Positions 51,511-60,594 of a stretch of DNA of 64,000 nt are shown piece after piece. The notes below the pieces were generated by a model that was given only the letters and a program-made list of their open reading frames with translations, was not told the DNA's origin and searched no databases. This DNA comes from RGEC01 sp964626685 (GTDB taxonomy: Bacteria; Bacteroidota; Bacteroidia; NS11-12g; UBA955). Every line of letters starts with the position of its first letter. Positions within the stretch are counted from its first letter, which is position 1. The DNA lies in NCBI GenBank assembly GCA_964626685.1, contig CAZVJY010000004.1, positions 148,126 through 212,125 on the forward strand, given 5' to 3'. The translations under genes were made by a program, and so were the position numbers.

Positions 51511-52503
51511 ATGGGAGTTATTCCTTTTCAAAAACCCAATAAGGTGGTGATGAACAAAGCCACTGATTTTCATGGAGTGTTCGAATTTTCACCCCTTGAA
51601 AAAGGTTATGGTGTTACCATCGGAAACGCCATGCGCCGTATTCTTCTTTCATCACTTGAAGGTTACGCCATTACCTCTGTTAAGATTCAAGGTGTAGACC
51701 ACGAATTTTCTACCATAAAAGGTGTGGTTGAAGATGTACTGGAAATAATCCTAAATCTTAAGCAGGTGCGTTTCAAGGCCAATTCATCAACCGATGATAG
51801 CGAAAAGATTTTCATTAGCCTGAAAGGCAAAGATCAATTCCTGGCTGGTGATATAGGTCGATATACCAATTCGTTCAATATCTTGAATCCAGAGCTGGTG
51901 GTTTGTAACCTTGAGCCAACTGTAAATCTAGAACTCGAACTTACGATAGGTAAGGGAAGAGGTTACGTTCCTGCTGAAGAGAATAAAGTAAAAGACGCTC
52001 CTATTGGTCTTATAGCTACAGATAGTATCTTTACTCCAATCAGAAACGTAAAATACAGTGTTGAAGATTTTCGCGTAGAGCAGCGTACAGACTACGAAAA
52101 GCTGGTAATGGAAGTTACAACAGATGGCAGTATTCATCCGGAAGAAGCACTGAAGGAAGCAGCCAAAATCTTAATCCAGCATTTTGTATTATTCAGTGAT
52201 GAAAACATCATGCCTGAGTCAAAAGCCAGCAAGGCTGTTGAGGAGGTAGATGAAGGATTCCTGCAAATGCGTAAGATTCTTAAAACACCTCTTGCCGATC
52301 TTGATCTTTCTGTTCGTGCTTATAATTGTTTGAAAGCAGCAGAAATTAAGACTCTCGGTGAATTAGTACAATATCACATTGACGATCTTTTAAAATTCCG
52401 TAATTTCGGTAAAAAGTCACTTTCAGAACTCGAAGAGTTTGTACGTGACAAAGGACTTCATTTCGGAATGGAAATCGCCAAGTATAACTTAAACGAAGAC
52501 TAA
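51511..52503 (+). CDS. rpoA: RNA polymerase subunit alpha
   Basis: 330 residues. The N-terminal dimerisation domain has G-Y-G-V-T-I-G-N-A-M-R-R-I-L-L and the C-terminal domain has L-D-L-S-V-R-A-Y-N-C-L-K and F-R-N-F-G-K-K-S-L-S-E-L, the helix-hairpin-helix that contacts UP elements and regulators. Normal length and order; preceded by an A-tract instead of SD. Confidence 0.98.
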   Translation: MGVIPFQKPNKVVMNKATDFHGVFEFSPLEKGYGVTIGNAMRRILLSSLEGYAITSVKIQGVDHEFSTIKGVVEDVLEIILNLKQVRFKANSSTDDSEKIFISLKGKDQFLAGDIGRYTNSFNILNPELVVCNLEPTVNLELELTIGKGRGYVPAEENKVKDAPIGLIATDSIFTPIRNVKYSVEDFRVEQRTDYEKLVMEVTTDGSIHPEEALKEAAKILIQHFVLFSDENIMPESKASKAVEEVDEGFLQMRKILKTPLADLDLSVRAYNCLKAAEIKTLGELVQYHIDDLLKFRNFGKKSLSELEEFVRDKGLHFGMEIAKYNLNED

Positions 52504-52508
52504 GCGAA

Positions 52509-53144
52509 ATGAGACACGGGAAAAAAGTAAATCATTTAGGGCGTACCGCACCCCACCGTAAAGCGCTGATGGCCAATATGGCTTCATCGCTCATTATTCA
52601 TAAGCGTATTACTACGACTGTTGCTAAAGCAAAAGCATTGAGAACCTACGTGGAGCCGCTGATAACGAAAAGTAAGGATGCAACTACACACAATCAAAGG
52701 ACAGTGTTCGCCTATCTTAAGGACAAGGAAGCAGTAAAAGAGCTTTTCACAGTTGTAGGTACCAAAGTTTCAGGTAGACCAGGCGGATATACCCGTATTC
52801 TGAAAGTAGGTAATCGTATGGGTGACAATGCAGAAATGGCTTTCATTGAATTGGTAGACTTTAACGAGTACTTCCAGGGTTTTGGCACTGATAAGAAAGA
52901 AACCAAAAAGACCCGTCGTGGTCGCAGCAAAACTGCTCCGGCTGCTGCAAAAGTCACATCAGCACCGGTTGCAACTGAAGAGGTCGAAGCCTCTGTAGTT
53001 GAAGAGGTAACACCTGTTGCTGAGGTTGAAAATAATTCAGTTGAAGAAACACCAATAGTGGATTCTACCACTGAATCTGTTGAAAACACAGATGTTACTT
53101 CCACTGAAGTTGCAGAAGGTGAGGAAGAAAATAAGCCTGAATAA
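52509..53144 (+). CDS. rplQ: 50S ribosomal protein L17 with acidic C-terminal extension
   Basis: The first 120-130 residues are a complete L17 (M-R-H-G-K-K-V-N-H-L-G-R, T-T-V-A-K-A-K-A-L-R, G-R-P-G-G-Y-T-R-I). The protein then continues to 211 residues with a Lys/Arg stretch followed by a Glu/Val/Thr-rich acidic tail. E. coli L17 ends near residue 127. Last gene of the cluster, before a perfect terminator. Confidence 0.97.
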   Translation: MRHGKKVNHLGRTAPHRKALMANMASSLIIHKRITTTVAKAKALRTYVEPLITKSKDATTHNQRTVFAYLKDKEAVKELFTVVGTKVSGRPGGYTRILKVGNRMGDNAEMAFIELVDFNEYFQGFGTDKKETKKTRRGRSKTAPAAAKVTSAPVATEEVEASVVEEVTPVAEVENNSVEETPIVDSTTESVENTDVTSTEVAEGEEENKPE

Positions 53145-53160
53145 TCATTTTAGAGTTTTT

Positions 53161-53190
53161 AAAAAAAGCATCCGAAAGGATGCTTTTTTT
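53161..53190. terminator. Bidirectional terminator with GAAA tetraloop
   Basis: A 13-base perfect stem, A-run plus GCATCC against GGATGC plus T-run, closed by GAAA. It ends the ribosomal cluster on one strand and the thioredoxin operon on the other. Confidence 0.95.
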
Positions 53191-53495
53191 TATGCGCCTG
53201 ATTTTACCATTCTAATGATATCCTGGAAAGGTATCACCCCCGATTTTCTTGAAATCAGTTTTCCATCCCGGTAAACCATCAAAGTAGGCACTCCGCTAAT
53301 ATTAAGTTTTTCGGCAAGGGGTCTGTTTTTGTCAATGTCAATTTTGATAATTTTTACGGAATCCCCCAGGTTTAGTTTAACCTGATCCAAAATAGGAGCA
53401 AGGGTTTTGCATGGCCCGCACCAGGTAGCGTGAAAATCAATTAACACAGGGATCTTACTATTAATCAGTGATGTAAATGAACTTTGATTACTCAT
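53190..53495 (-). CDS. Thioredoxin-like protein
   Basis: 101 residues with W-C-G-P-C (Cys26 and Cys29) and the cis-proline loop G-V-P-T, all that a thioredoxin needs. No signal peptide, so cytosolic. Its start overlaps the stop of the rhodanese gene by four bases, so the two are co-translated. It may be the main thioredoxin or a dedicated partner of that sulfurtransferase. Confidence 0.93.
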   Translation of the reverse strand: MSNQSSFTSLINSKIPVLIDFHATWCGPCKTLAPILDQVKLNLGDSVKIIKIDIDKNRPLAEKLNISGVPTLMVYRDGKLISRKSGVIPFQDIIRMVKSGA

Positions 53496-53800
53496 AATAG
53501 TTTATTTTGAAGCGATTGCCAGCCACCACCATTATAGGCTCTAAAACCAGCCTTTTTTAACATGGCTGTAGCCGAAGTACTTCTCATTCCGGAAGCACAA
53601 CATGTAATGATAACCTTGTTCTTATTGATTTTTGAAAATTGAGCAGGTAAATCCTGAACAGCAATATTTTTTGCATTTTTGATATGTCCGCTTTTAAATT
53701 CCGCAGCGGTGCGAACATCAAGTATGAGAGCACCTTCCAAAAGAAGGGCTTTGAAATCTGTTTTCTCACGTTTTCCGAATAATGAAGAAAATAATCCCAT
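53492..53800 (-). CDS. Rhodanese-like domain protein
   Basis: Single-domain sulfurtransferase of 102 residues. The active-site loop is I-T-C-C-A-S-G-M-R-S, with the second Cys of C-C in the catalytic position of the C-x-x-G-x-R/S type loop; L-D-V-R-T-A-A-E-F and G-H-I-K-N-A are the usual CH2A/B segments. Coupled to the thioredoxin gene, which could reduce its persulfide. The donor and acceptor are unknown. Confidence 0.9.
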   Translation of the reverse strand: MGLFSSLFGKREKTDFKALLLEGALILDVRTAAEFKSGHIKNAKNIAVQDLPAQFSKINKNKVIITCCASGMRSTSATAMLKKAGFRAYNGGGWQSLQNKLL

Positions 53801-53871
53801 CTGTTTATTTTATGCAAATAAACATCGAGATGCTGTGTTTCTATGTGACCTGGGTTACTCTCGAAAATAAA

Positions 53872-55989
53872 TCAGATGGATAGGCCCATTTCAGTTAAAA
53901 GATGGTTAGCCTTTCCTACATATTTAACAACGAATAACACATACCTAATATCGCAGCCAATACTTCTGCTATATTGATCGTTCCAGGCATAATCATTAAT
54001 TGTGGCGGTAAAACTTCTGTCAAAGTTCACCCCGATTAAATTGCCCTCTGCGTCGAGAACAGCACTTCCACTGTTTCCGCCTGTTGTATCAAGGTTATAG
54101 AGAAATGCCACAGCGACCTCTCCGGTTTCCTTATCCTTGAATATTACAGGAACATCTTTAATACGAAGTTGATCAGCCACTGCGGAAGGGAGCCGGTAAT
54201 CCTGTGCTGTGTTGGCTTTTTCAAATACGCCTTTCAGTGTTGTATAAGGCATATGTATTTCGGCATCATTGGGCTTATATCTTTTTATGTAACCATAGGT
54301 TAAACGAAGCGTGCTGTTTGCGTCGGGGATAAATTGCCCTTTTTTAAACTCTTCCTTCATGTCAAGGTATTCAGGCATAACCGCTCTCAGCTGCTGATCA
54401 AGCTGTATCCATTCCTGCTCAATGCCAGAAGCTTCCGAATATAATTCGTCATACAATCTGGTTATCGGGCTTTTATATTGCAATAGTTTTTCGGGTTTTG
54501 AACGCAGTGTTTTAAAGACAAAGCCAGTATCCATTAGTTTGTCTTTCATCAGAGTGATTCCAATCCAGGTTTTCAAATCCTGTTTCCCATTTATTTTAAT
54601 TCTCTCTGTTCTGGCTGAATTGATTTTTGGCAAAAGCTCCTGAATAACCCATATCTCAAGGTTTTTATCTATGATGGAATAATTCTGATAAATGTTTTTA
54701 CTGAAATCATTTAAAACTTGCTGTTTATCTTTAGGTGAAGTGGCATTTGAATATAGGCCAGCATAATTTCTTATTGCCTGCGCTGCATAGAAAGGTGAAG
54801 ATTGATTGCTTAGAAACAAATAGTTAAATCGTTGATCAGCCAAAGCACTTTTTCTGTCCCAAATCTTATTTAATCCGGGTATGATGTTCTTTCTGGATTC
54901 CTGATTGTTGCGAATTGCAGCGTCATGCATGGCCATTTCATCTGCTTGCTTTTGGGCAACAAGGCCGGTTCTGGTAAGCCCCTGAATTTTACCGCGGTAG
55001 TTTTTTTCTACATTTTCCAGGCTTTGAATTTCTTTGGCAAAAGCCAGAAATTTGGCTTCATTACCTTCACTGAGGGTTTTCATCTGCCTGATGTAGGATG
55101 CATACCATTTTTGAATCAAGGGTAATTGTTTTTCCTGCTGGAACTTCAGGTATGGTGCACTTTCATGCCTGAATGTGCGTCCGGGATAACCCATGATAAA
55201 AACAAAATCGCCTTCTTTGGTGCCATTTGCATTGATTTTGAGGTGACGTTTGGGTTTGAAGGGGATGTTGTTTTTGCTGTATGGTGCTGGTTTTCCATCT
55301 GGTCCCACATAGGCGCGTACCATGCTGAAGTCACCATTATGACGAGGCCATTCCCAGTTGTCGAGATCACCCCCAAACTGCCCGATAGTTACAGGTGGAG
55401 CAAAAACGAGTCTTACATCAGGAATCAGCAGATAGCGGAACAACATGTAGCTTTTACCAACAAACATTTCTGAAACTTCGACCGATAAATCCGGGTTTTT
55501 CGACTTCTCTTCATCAATAACAGTCTTGATATTGGCAGATATGGCTTTTGCTCTGGCTGACGGGTTTAAATCTCTGCTTACTCCGGCCAAAACCCGGGCA
55601 GATACATCTTCAAAAGATTGAGTAATTCTACAAGGCATTTGAATTGGCAGTTCGCGGCTTTTATCCAAAGCCACAAACCCGTTTTCAAGGTAATTGTTGT
55701 CTGCGGTGCTTAAATCGGCAACCCCGCCGTAAACGCAGTGGTGGTTTGTGATGATCAGGCCTTCAGGAGATATAAAGGATCCTGAACAGCCTCCAACTTT
55801 TACCAGCGCATTGGCTAAAGAAACCTCACCGGGAGCAAACAATTCCCTGGTTGTAAGTTTTAATCCGGCATTTTGCAACGCTTTTTCGTCAAGGTAGTTT
55901 AGGGGGAACATACCTTCATCTTTGGTAGCAGAAACAGAAACCAGGCCAACACAGAGCACGGAGAGCGCAACTAAACAGATATTTCTCAT
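53872..55989 (-). CDS. S46 family dipeptidyl-peptidase (DPP7/DPP11 type)
   Basis: Periplasmic serine peptidase releasing dipeptides from oligopeptides, typical of asaccharolytic Bacteroidota. Triad elements are T-N-H-H-C (His about 84), the Asp of the N-G-D-F-S-M-V-R segment, and G-G-N-S-G-S (Ser). Start ATG 55989 gives 705 residues with a signal peptide (M-R-N-I-C-L-V-A); the promoter box at 56010-56017 makes the longer frame impossible. The S1-site region reads N-F-D-R, with Arg where, as I recall, DPP7 has Gly, which would favour acidic P1 residues (DPP11). Divergent from terC. Confidence 0.94.
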   Translation of the reverse strand: MRNICLVALSVLCVGLVSVSATKDEGMFPLNYLDEKALQNAGLKLTTRELFAPGEVSLANALVKVGGCSGSFISPEGLIITNHHCVYGGVADLSTADNNYLENGFVALDKSRELPIQMPCRITQSFEDVSARVLAGVSRDLNPSARAKAISANIKTVIDEEKSKNPDLSVEVSEMFVGKSYMLFRYLLIPDVRLVFAPPVTIGQFGGDLDNWEWPRHNGDFSMVRAYVGPDGKPAPYSKNNIPFKPKRHLKINANGTKEGDFVFIMGYPGRTFRHESAPYLKFQQEKQLPLIQKWYASYIRQMKTLSEGNEAKFLAFAKEIQSLENVEKNYRGKIQGLTRTGLVAQKQADEMAMHDAAIRNNQESRKNIIPGLNKIWDRKSALADQRFNYLFLSNQSSPFYAAQAIRNYAGLYSNATSPKDKQQVLNDFSKNIYQNYSIIDKNLEIWVIQELLPKINSARTERIKINGKQDLKTWIGITLMKDKLMDTGFVFKTLRSKPEKLLQYKSPITRLYDELYSEASGIEQEWIQLDQQLRAVMPEYLDMKEEFKKGQFIPDANSTLRLTYGYIKRYKPNDAEIHMPYTTLKGVFEKANTAQDYRLPSAVADQLRIKDVPVIFKDKETGEVAVAFLYNLDTTGGNSGSAVLDAEGNLIGVNFDRSFTATINDYAWNDQYSRSIGCDIRYVLFVVKYVGKANHLLTEMGLSI

Positions 55990-56009
55990 GTCAATTTTAA
56001 ATGTTGATG

Positions 56010-56017
56010 CAAAAGTA
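56010..56017 (-). promoter_or_regulatory. TACTTTTG -7 box for the S46 peptidase
   Basis: A perfect TAnnTTTG on the minus strand, 20 bases before ATG 55989. It decides the start in favour of that codon. Confidence 0.6.
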
Positions 56018-56049
56018 AACTTTAGGTTGGGTGAATGCACGGTCAAACC

Positions 56050-56057
56050 TAATTTTG
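56050..56057 (+). promoter_or_regulatory. TAATTTTG -7 box for terC
   Basis: A perfect TAnnTTTG with TTG 20 bases upstream, ending seven bases before the ATG. Confidence 0.7.
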
Positions 56058-56064
56058 CTGGTGA

Positions 56065-57108
56065 ATGGAATTTAAATTGCTCTTTTTATCCGGCTTTCTG
56101 GTGCTGGTAGCGTTTGGTCTTATAATTGATTTAGGATTGCTGGGCAAAGAGCAGAAAACACTTTCATCAAAGCAGGCCATGTGGCGAACATTTGCCTGGA
56201 TTGGTGCGGGTTTGATGTTTTCTATTGTAATCTATTTTTTTCATTACCGCCTGCATGGGCTGGAATCCGTGGAAGACTTCCGCAGGTTTAAAGAAACTTA
56301 CGGGAGCAACTTTATTGTTTTTAACGATGTGGCAAAATGCAAGGAATCTTTCGCTGGTGAAGCCGTGGTAAGCTATATTACCGGATACTTTGTGGAGTAT
56401 TCTCTTAGCGTAGACAACCTATTTGTAATGCTGCTCATTTTCAGTTCTTTCGGAATAGGTGTTTCTGACCAAAAGAAAATCCTGGTATGGGGCGTTATTG
56501 GCGCTGTATTGATGAGATTCCTTTTCATATTTCTGGGAGGGCTTATGATTCAACAGTTTCACTGGATGATTTATTTGTTCGGTGTTTTTTTGATTGGTAC
56601 CGGTTTAAAAATGCTCTTTTCAGGCGGCGATGATGAAACTATCGATACGGAAAACCATCCTGTCTTTAAGTGGGTATCCAGGTTTTTTAGAGTAAGCAGG
56701 GAAAAACATACTGGAAAGTTCTTCATTGTCAAGGAGGGTAAGAGGTATGCTACAATCCTGTTTGTAGTCCTTGTACTGGTAGAATTCACCGATGTTCTAT
56801 TTGCGGTGGACAGCGTTCCTGCCATATTCGGCATAACCCGCGATCCTTACCTCGTTTTCTTTTCGAATATTTTTGCCATAATGGGGCTTCGTAGCCTTTT
56901 CTTCTTACTCGGACATGGTATAAAAAACCTAAGTACGCTGCAGTACGGTCTTTCCCTAATCCTTATTTTCATTGGTGTGAAGATGATTTTTCAAAAACAA
57001 CTTCAAAATCTCGGGTTCAATGAAGTACATGCGCTGCTGGTTCTTGGCAGCATTTTGGTTCTAACCTATGTTTCATCTTTCCTATTTCCCAATAAGCCTG
57101 TGGATTAG
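56065..57108 (+). CDS. TerC/Alx family membrane protein
   Basis: 347 residues with about eight hydrophobic segments. The family marks are Y-S-L-S-V-D-N-L-F-V (with the conserved Asp in the helix) and E-F-T-D-V-L-F-A-V-D-S-V-P-A-I-F, which form the metal path. Members export manganese (Alx) or are linked to tellurium resistance; manganese export is the more general role. A charged cytoplasmic loop with G-G-D-D-E-T separates the two halves. The gene has its own short-leader promoter. Confidence 0.93.
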   Translation: MEFKLLFLSGFLVLVAFGLIIDLGLLGKEQKTLSSKQAMWRTFAWIGAGLMFSIVIYFFHYRLHGLESVEDFRRFKETYGSNFIVFNDVAKCKESFAGEAVVSYITGYFVEYSLSVDNLFVMLLIFSSFGIGVSDQKKILVWGVIGAVLMRFLFIFLGGLMIQQFHWMIYLFGVFLIGTGLKMLFSGGDDETIDTENHPVFKWVSRFFRVSREKHTGKFFIVKEGKRYATILFVVLVLVEFTDVLFAVDSVPAIFGITRDPYLVFFSNIFAIMGLRSLFFLLGHGIKNLSTLQYGLSLILIFIGVKMIFQKQLQNLGFNEVHALLVLGSILVLTYVSSFLFPNKPVD

Positions 57109-57177
57109 TAATCTGGTCACATTTTACCCACATTGTCCCGCATTACGGATAAATTGAACGAAATTTGAACCCTTGAA

Positions 57178-58281
57178 GTGAGTTCATTAAAAATTCCCGC
57201 ATTGTTGGTGCTCCAGGATGGCACTGTTTTTCGTGGCACGGCCATTGGTAAAATTGGTACCACCACCGGCGAAATCTGTTTTAATACCGGCATGACCGGG
57301 TATCAAGAGGTCTTTACGGATCCATCCTACACAGGCCAAATTCTGGTAATGACCAATGATCATATTGGCAACTATGGTGTTCGGGATGAAGAAGTGGAGA
57401 GCGATTCCATCAAGATTGCAGGACTTGTATGCAAGAAGTTTTCACAGCAGTTTTCCCGCAAGATGGAATCCTACAGTCTGGATTCCTATTTTACCGAAAA
57501 TAATCTTGTTGGCATTGCTGATGTGGATACACGGCAGATTGTGAGACATATCCGCGATGCAGGTGCCATGAACGCCATCATCAGCAGTGAGACTGAAGAT
57601 GTTGAGGAACTGAAGCGTCGCTTAAGCGAGTGCCCAGATATGTCCGGGCTGGAACTGGCCAGCACTGTAAGCTGTGATACCTTTCACACGCTGGGAGATC
57701 CTGAAGCCCCCATCCGAATAGCGCTCCTCGATTATGGCAGTAAAAAGAATATTGCACGGTGTCTCCTTGAGAGGGGTTGTTACATTGGCGTGTTTCCGGC
57801 AAAAACAAACTCAGACAAAGTGCTTTCATGGAATCCGGATGGTATTATGATCAGCAATGGGCCAGGCGATCCTGCCAGTATGGATTACGCAATTTCCTGC
57901 GTTCGTGATCTGGTTGAGAAGGGCATACCGACTTTTGGTATTTGCCTTGGTCACCAGCTGCTTTCACTAGCCAGCGGACTTACTACCTATAAAATGCACC
58001 ACGGTCATAGGGGGCTGAACCATCCGGTGAAAAATTTGGTTTCTGGCAGAAGCGAAATTACCAGCCAAAATCATGGTTTTGCTGTAAAATTTGAAGATAC
58101 TGCCGAAGAAAAGGTATTGCTGACCCACCTCAATCTGAACGATAACAGTGTGGAAGGGATTGCAAGAAAGGATAAACCGGCATTTAGCGTGCAGTATCAT
58201 CCTGAAGCATCGCCAGGTCCGCACGATTCCATGTATCTTTTTGATCAATTCATAGAACTAATCCAAAAACATAAATCTTAA
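57178..58281 (+). CDS. carA: Carbamoyl-phosphate synthase small subunit
   Basis: Glutaminase subunit (367 residues) feeding ammonia to CarB for arginine and pyrimidine synthesis. The N-terminal F-R-G-T-A-I-G and G-M-T-G-Y-Q-E segments and the class I triad are present: Cys256 in F-G-I-C-L-G-H-Q, and His and Glu in Y-H-P-E-A. GTG 57178 is the start. carB is not adjacent; enolase follows instead, 12 bases away. Confidence 0.97.
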   Translation: MSSLKIPALLVLQDGTVFRGTAIGKIGTTTGEICFNTGMTGYQEVFTDPSYTGQILVMTNDHIGNYGVRDEEVESDSIKIAGLVCKKFSQQFSRKMESYSLDSYFTENNLVGIADVDTRQIVRHIRDAGAMNAIISSETEDVEELKRRLSECPDMSGLELASTVSCDTFHTLGDPEAPIRIALLDYGSKKNIARCLLERGCYIGVFPAKTNSDKVLSWNPDGIMISNGPGDPASMDYAISCVRDLVEKGIPTFGICLGHQLLSLASGLTTYKMHHGHRGLNHPVKNLVSGRSEITSQNHGFAVKFEDTAEEKVLLTHLNLNDNSVEGIARKDKPAFSVQYHPEASPGPHDSMYLFDQFIELIQKHKS

Positions 58282-58293
58282 TTTATTTTATCA

Positions 58294-59580
58294 ATGAGTG
58301 CCATTGTTCACGTACATGCCCGTCAGATTCTGGATTCCAGGGGCAATCCTACTGTTGAAGCAGAAGTATTTACCGAAGACGGTGGTTTCGGAAGAGCCGC
58401 AGTGCCGAGTGGTGCAAGCACAGGTATACACGAGGCTGCTGAATTGCGGGATGGTGATAAATCTGTTTACATGGGCAAGGGTGTCCTGAAAGCCGTAGAC
58501 AACGTGAACAACATCATTGCCGAAGCCATTGAAGGCATGGAGGTTACTTCGCAGAATGAAATAGACAAGGCCATGATTGAGTTGGACGGTACGCCGAACA
58601 AATCTAAGTTGGGCGCCAATGCAGTATTGGCCGTTTCGATGGCAGCAGCGCATGCTGCTGCAGATGAGTTGGGAGTTCCTTTGTATCGATATGTAGGTGG
58701 TGCGAATGCCAATATACTTCCTGTTCCTATGATGAATATTCTGAATGGCGGTGCGCATGCAGACAATAAAATAGATTTCCAGGAATTCATGATTATGCCG
58801 GTCAAGGCAGATAGTTTCTCACATGCCCTTCGTATGGGGGTTGAGGTCTTTCATCATCTGAAATCCGTACTAAAGGAAAAAGGTTATAGCACCAATGTGG
58901 GAGATGAGGGTGGTTTTGCGCCCAATATTCAAAGCAATGAAGAAGCCATTGAAACCGTGCTTAAAGCCATAGAAAAGGCAGGTTATAAGCCGGGTGTGGA
59001 TATGTACATTGCGATGGATGCCGCCACCAGTGAGCTCTATCGCGAAGAGGAAAAACTGTATGTGTTCAAGAAATCAGATGGCCGCAAATTCACCAGTGAG
59101 GAAATGGTGGACTACTGGGCTGGATGGTGCAACAAATATCCTATTATCAGTATAGAAGATGGCTGTGCCGAAGATGACTGGAATGGCTGGAAGCGTCTTA
59201 CTGAAAAAGTAGGTTCAAAAATTCAGCTGGTGGGTGATGATTTATTTGTAACCAATGTAAATCGCCTGCAAAAAGGCATCGATCAGCACATAGCCAATTC
59301 CATCCTGATCAAAGTAAATCAGATTGGAAGTATTTCTGAAACGCTTGATGCCATTCAGTTAGCTACCCGCAACCGCTACACCAATGTAATGAGCCACAGA
59401 AGTGGTGAAACTGAAGATGCCAGCATTGCGGATCTTGCTGTTGCTATGAATAGTGGGCAGATAAAAACTGGCAGTGCCAGCCGAAGTGACAGAATGGCCA
59501 AATACAACCAGCTGCTGCGCATTGAAGAAGAACTCGGTTCGGCCGCGCGCTATGGCGGAAGTATTTTTCCTTTTTGCTAG
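58294..59580 (+). CDS. eno: Enolase
   Basis: Converts 2-phosphoglycerate to phosphoenolpyruvate. The 428 residues have D-S-R-G-N-P-T-V-E, N-G-G-A-H-A-D-N, the V-G-D-E-G-G-F-A-P region (catalytic Glu), the metal Asp in V-G-D-D-L-F-V-T-N, and S-H-R-S-G-E-T-E-D. Twelve bases behind carA, with only an A/T-rich gap, so it may share its transcript. Confidence 0.98.
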   Translation: MSAIVHVHARQILDSRGNPTVEAEVFTEDGGFGRAAVPSGASTGIHEAAELRDGDKSVYMGKGVLKAVDNVNNIIAEAIEGMEVTSQNEIDKAMIELDGTPNKSKLGANAVLAVSMAAAHAAADELGVPLYRYVGGANANILPVPMMNILNGGAHADNKIDFQEFMIMPVKADSFSHALRMGVEVFHHLKSVLKEKGYSTNVGDEGGFAPNIQSNEEAIETVLKAIEKAGYKPGVDMYIAMDAATSELYREEEKLYVFKKSDGRKFTSEEMVDYWAGWCNKYPIISIEDGCAEDDWNGWKRLTEKVGSKIQLVGDDLFVTNVNRLQKGIDQHIANSILIKVNQIGSISETLDAIQLATRNRYTNVMSHRSGETEDASIADLAVAMNSGQIKTGSASRSDRMAKYNQLLRIEEELGSAARYGGSIFPFC

Positions 59581-59646
59581 GCTAATTATGATTGTCGTCA
59601 CAAGCACTGTTTAGTTTTTGCACGAATTCCGAATTTTGGATTGCCT

Positions 59647-59859
59647 ATGGAAGGGAATACCAAAATTCAATTGAAGGATTGTTTACTCAGGTACTTGCTT
59701 TACATCTTGGTATGTGCATTGCTTATGATTTCAGGTTTTATTTGCATAGGTGGAAATTTCTCTGCCGATTTCTGGCTGACTGAGACTATTCTGTTTTTTC
59801 TGAGTATACATCTTGCTACCTCGTTTTTAAACATTTTACGGCAATATAGAAGCGCATAA
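59647..59859 (+). CDS. Small predicted membrane protein
   Basis: 70 residues with two hydrophobic segments (R-Y-L-L-Y-I-L-V-C-A-L-L-M-I and T-I-L-F-F-L-S-I-H-L-A) joined by a short loop containing N-F-S-A-D-F-W-L. ATG 59647 is chosen over TTG 59641. A degenerate GAATTTTG box lies about nine bases upstream. I know no family. It fits the gap between enolase and plsY exactly, but could be a chance frame. Confidence 0.45.
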   Translation: MEGNTKIQLKDCLLRYLLYILVCALLMISGFICIGGNFSADFWLTETILFFLSIHLATSFLNILRQYRSA

Positions 59860-59906
59860 AATTCCTTACGCTAGCGAAAAATATCCCTGTTTAATTCAAA
59901 TATGCA

Positions 59907-59914
59907 TATTTTTG
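59907..59914 (+). promoter_or_regulatory. TATTTTTG -7 box for plsY
   Basis: A perfect TAnnTTTG, 19 bases before the plsY ATG; downstream genes to queA follow closely enough to be read from it. Confidence 0.6.
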
Positions 59915-59933
59915 CAAGTAGCAATTTGTAGAA

Positions 59934-60581
59934 ATGGCAATAGAACTTCAGATACTTAGCCTAGCGATTTTGTCCTACCTACTTGGTTCTATACCAAGTG
60001 CTGTGTGGGTAGGCGAGGCCTTTTTTGGAATCGATGTGCGCGAGCATGGCAGTGGCAATGCAGGTGCTACCAATACCTTTCGTGTGCTCGGTAAAAAAGC
60101 CGGTGCCGGTGTTTTGGCAATGGATGTGGTAAAAGGTTTTACCGCGGCGTGTTTGGTGAATTTTTTGCCGGAGATTAATCCGGTGCTCAATAAAACTTGG
60201 TACATTAATATACAGTTACTGTTTGGTCTGAGTGCAGTACTGGGGCATTTGTTCCCAGTGTTTGCAGGATTCAAGGGGGGAAAAGGTATTGCTACCCTGT
60301 TTGGTATGCTCATAGCTATTCACTGGTTAACCGCGGCTGTTTGTGTAGTAATGTTTCTTTGTATGTTGCTGCTTACCCGTTTTGTCAGTTTAAGCAGTAT
60401 TTCGGCGGCGGTTATGTTCCCGGTGTCTTTGGTCTGGATATTTAAAAGACATGAACCTCTATTTATTGCCTTTGGTATTTGTGCAGCGATATTGGTAATA
60501 CTTACACACAGAAAGAACATACATCGCCTGCTCAACGGAAGCGAAAGTAAGGCACGTATTTTAAGGAAACATTATAATTGA
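59934..60581 (+). CDS. plsY: Glycerol-3-phosphate acyltransferase PlsY
   Basis: Inner-membrane acyltransferase using acyl-phosphate to make lysophosphatidate. The 215 residues have S-Y-L-L-G-S-I-P-S-A, the G-S-G-N-A-G-A-T-N loop and G-H-L-F-P-V-F-A-G-F-K-G-G-K-G-I-A-T, the acyl-transfer and phosphate-binding motifs, with five or more hydrophobic segments. First gene of a possible plsY-clpS-scoA-rdgB-queA transcript. Confidence 0.96.
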   Translation: MAIELQILSLAILSYLLGSIPSAVWVGEAFFGIDVREHGSGNAGATNTFRVLGKKAGAGVLAMDVVKGFTAACLVNFLPEINPVLNKTWYINIQLLFGLSAVLGHLFPVFAGFKGGKGIATLFGMLIAIHWLTAAVCVVMFLCMLLLTRFVSLSSISAAVMFPVSLVWIFKRHEPLFIAFGICAAILVILTHRKNIHRLLNGSESKARILRKHYN

Positions 60582-60594
60582 TTTAGCAAGAGAT

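Noticed and set aside
52712..53104. Antisense frame across rplQ
   Set aside because: Its Ser/Thr-rich translation is just the reverse of the repetitive acidic L17 tail.
59592..59783. Alternative frame overlapping the small membrane protein
   Set aside because: It mixes hydrophobic and basic residues without clear helices and begins immediately after eno; the frame at 59647 fits better.
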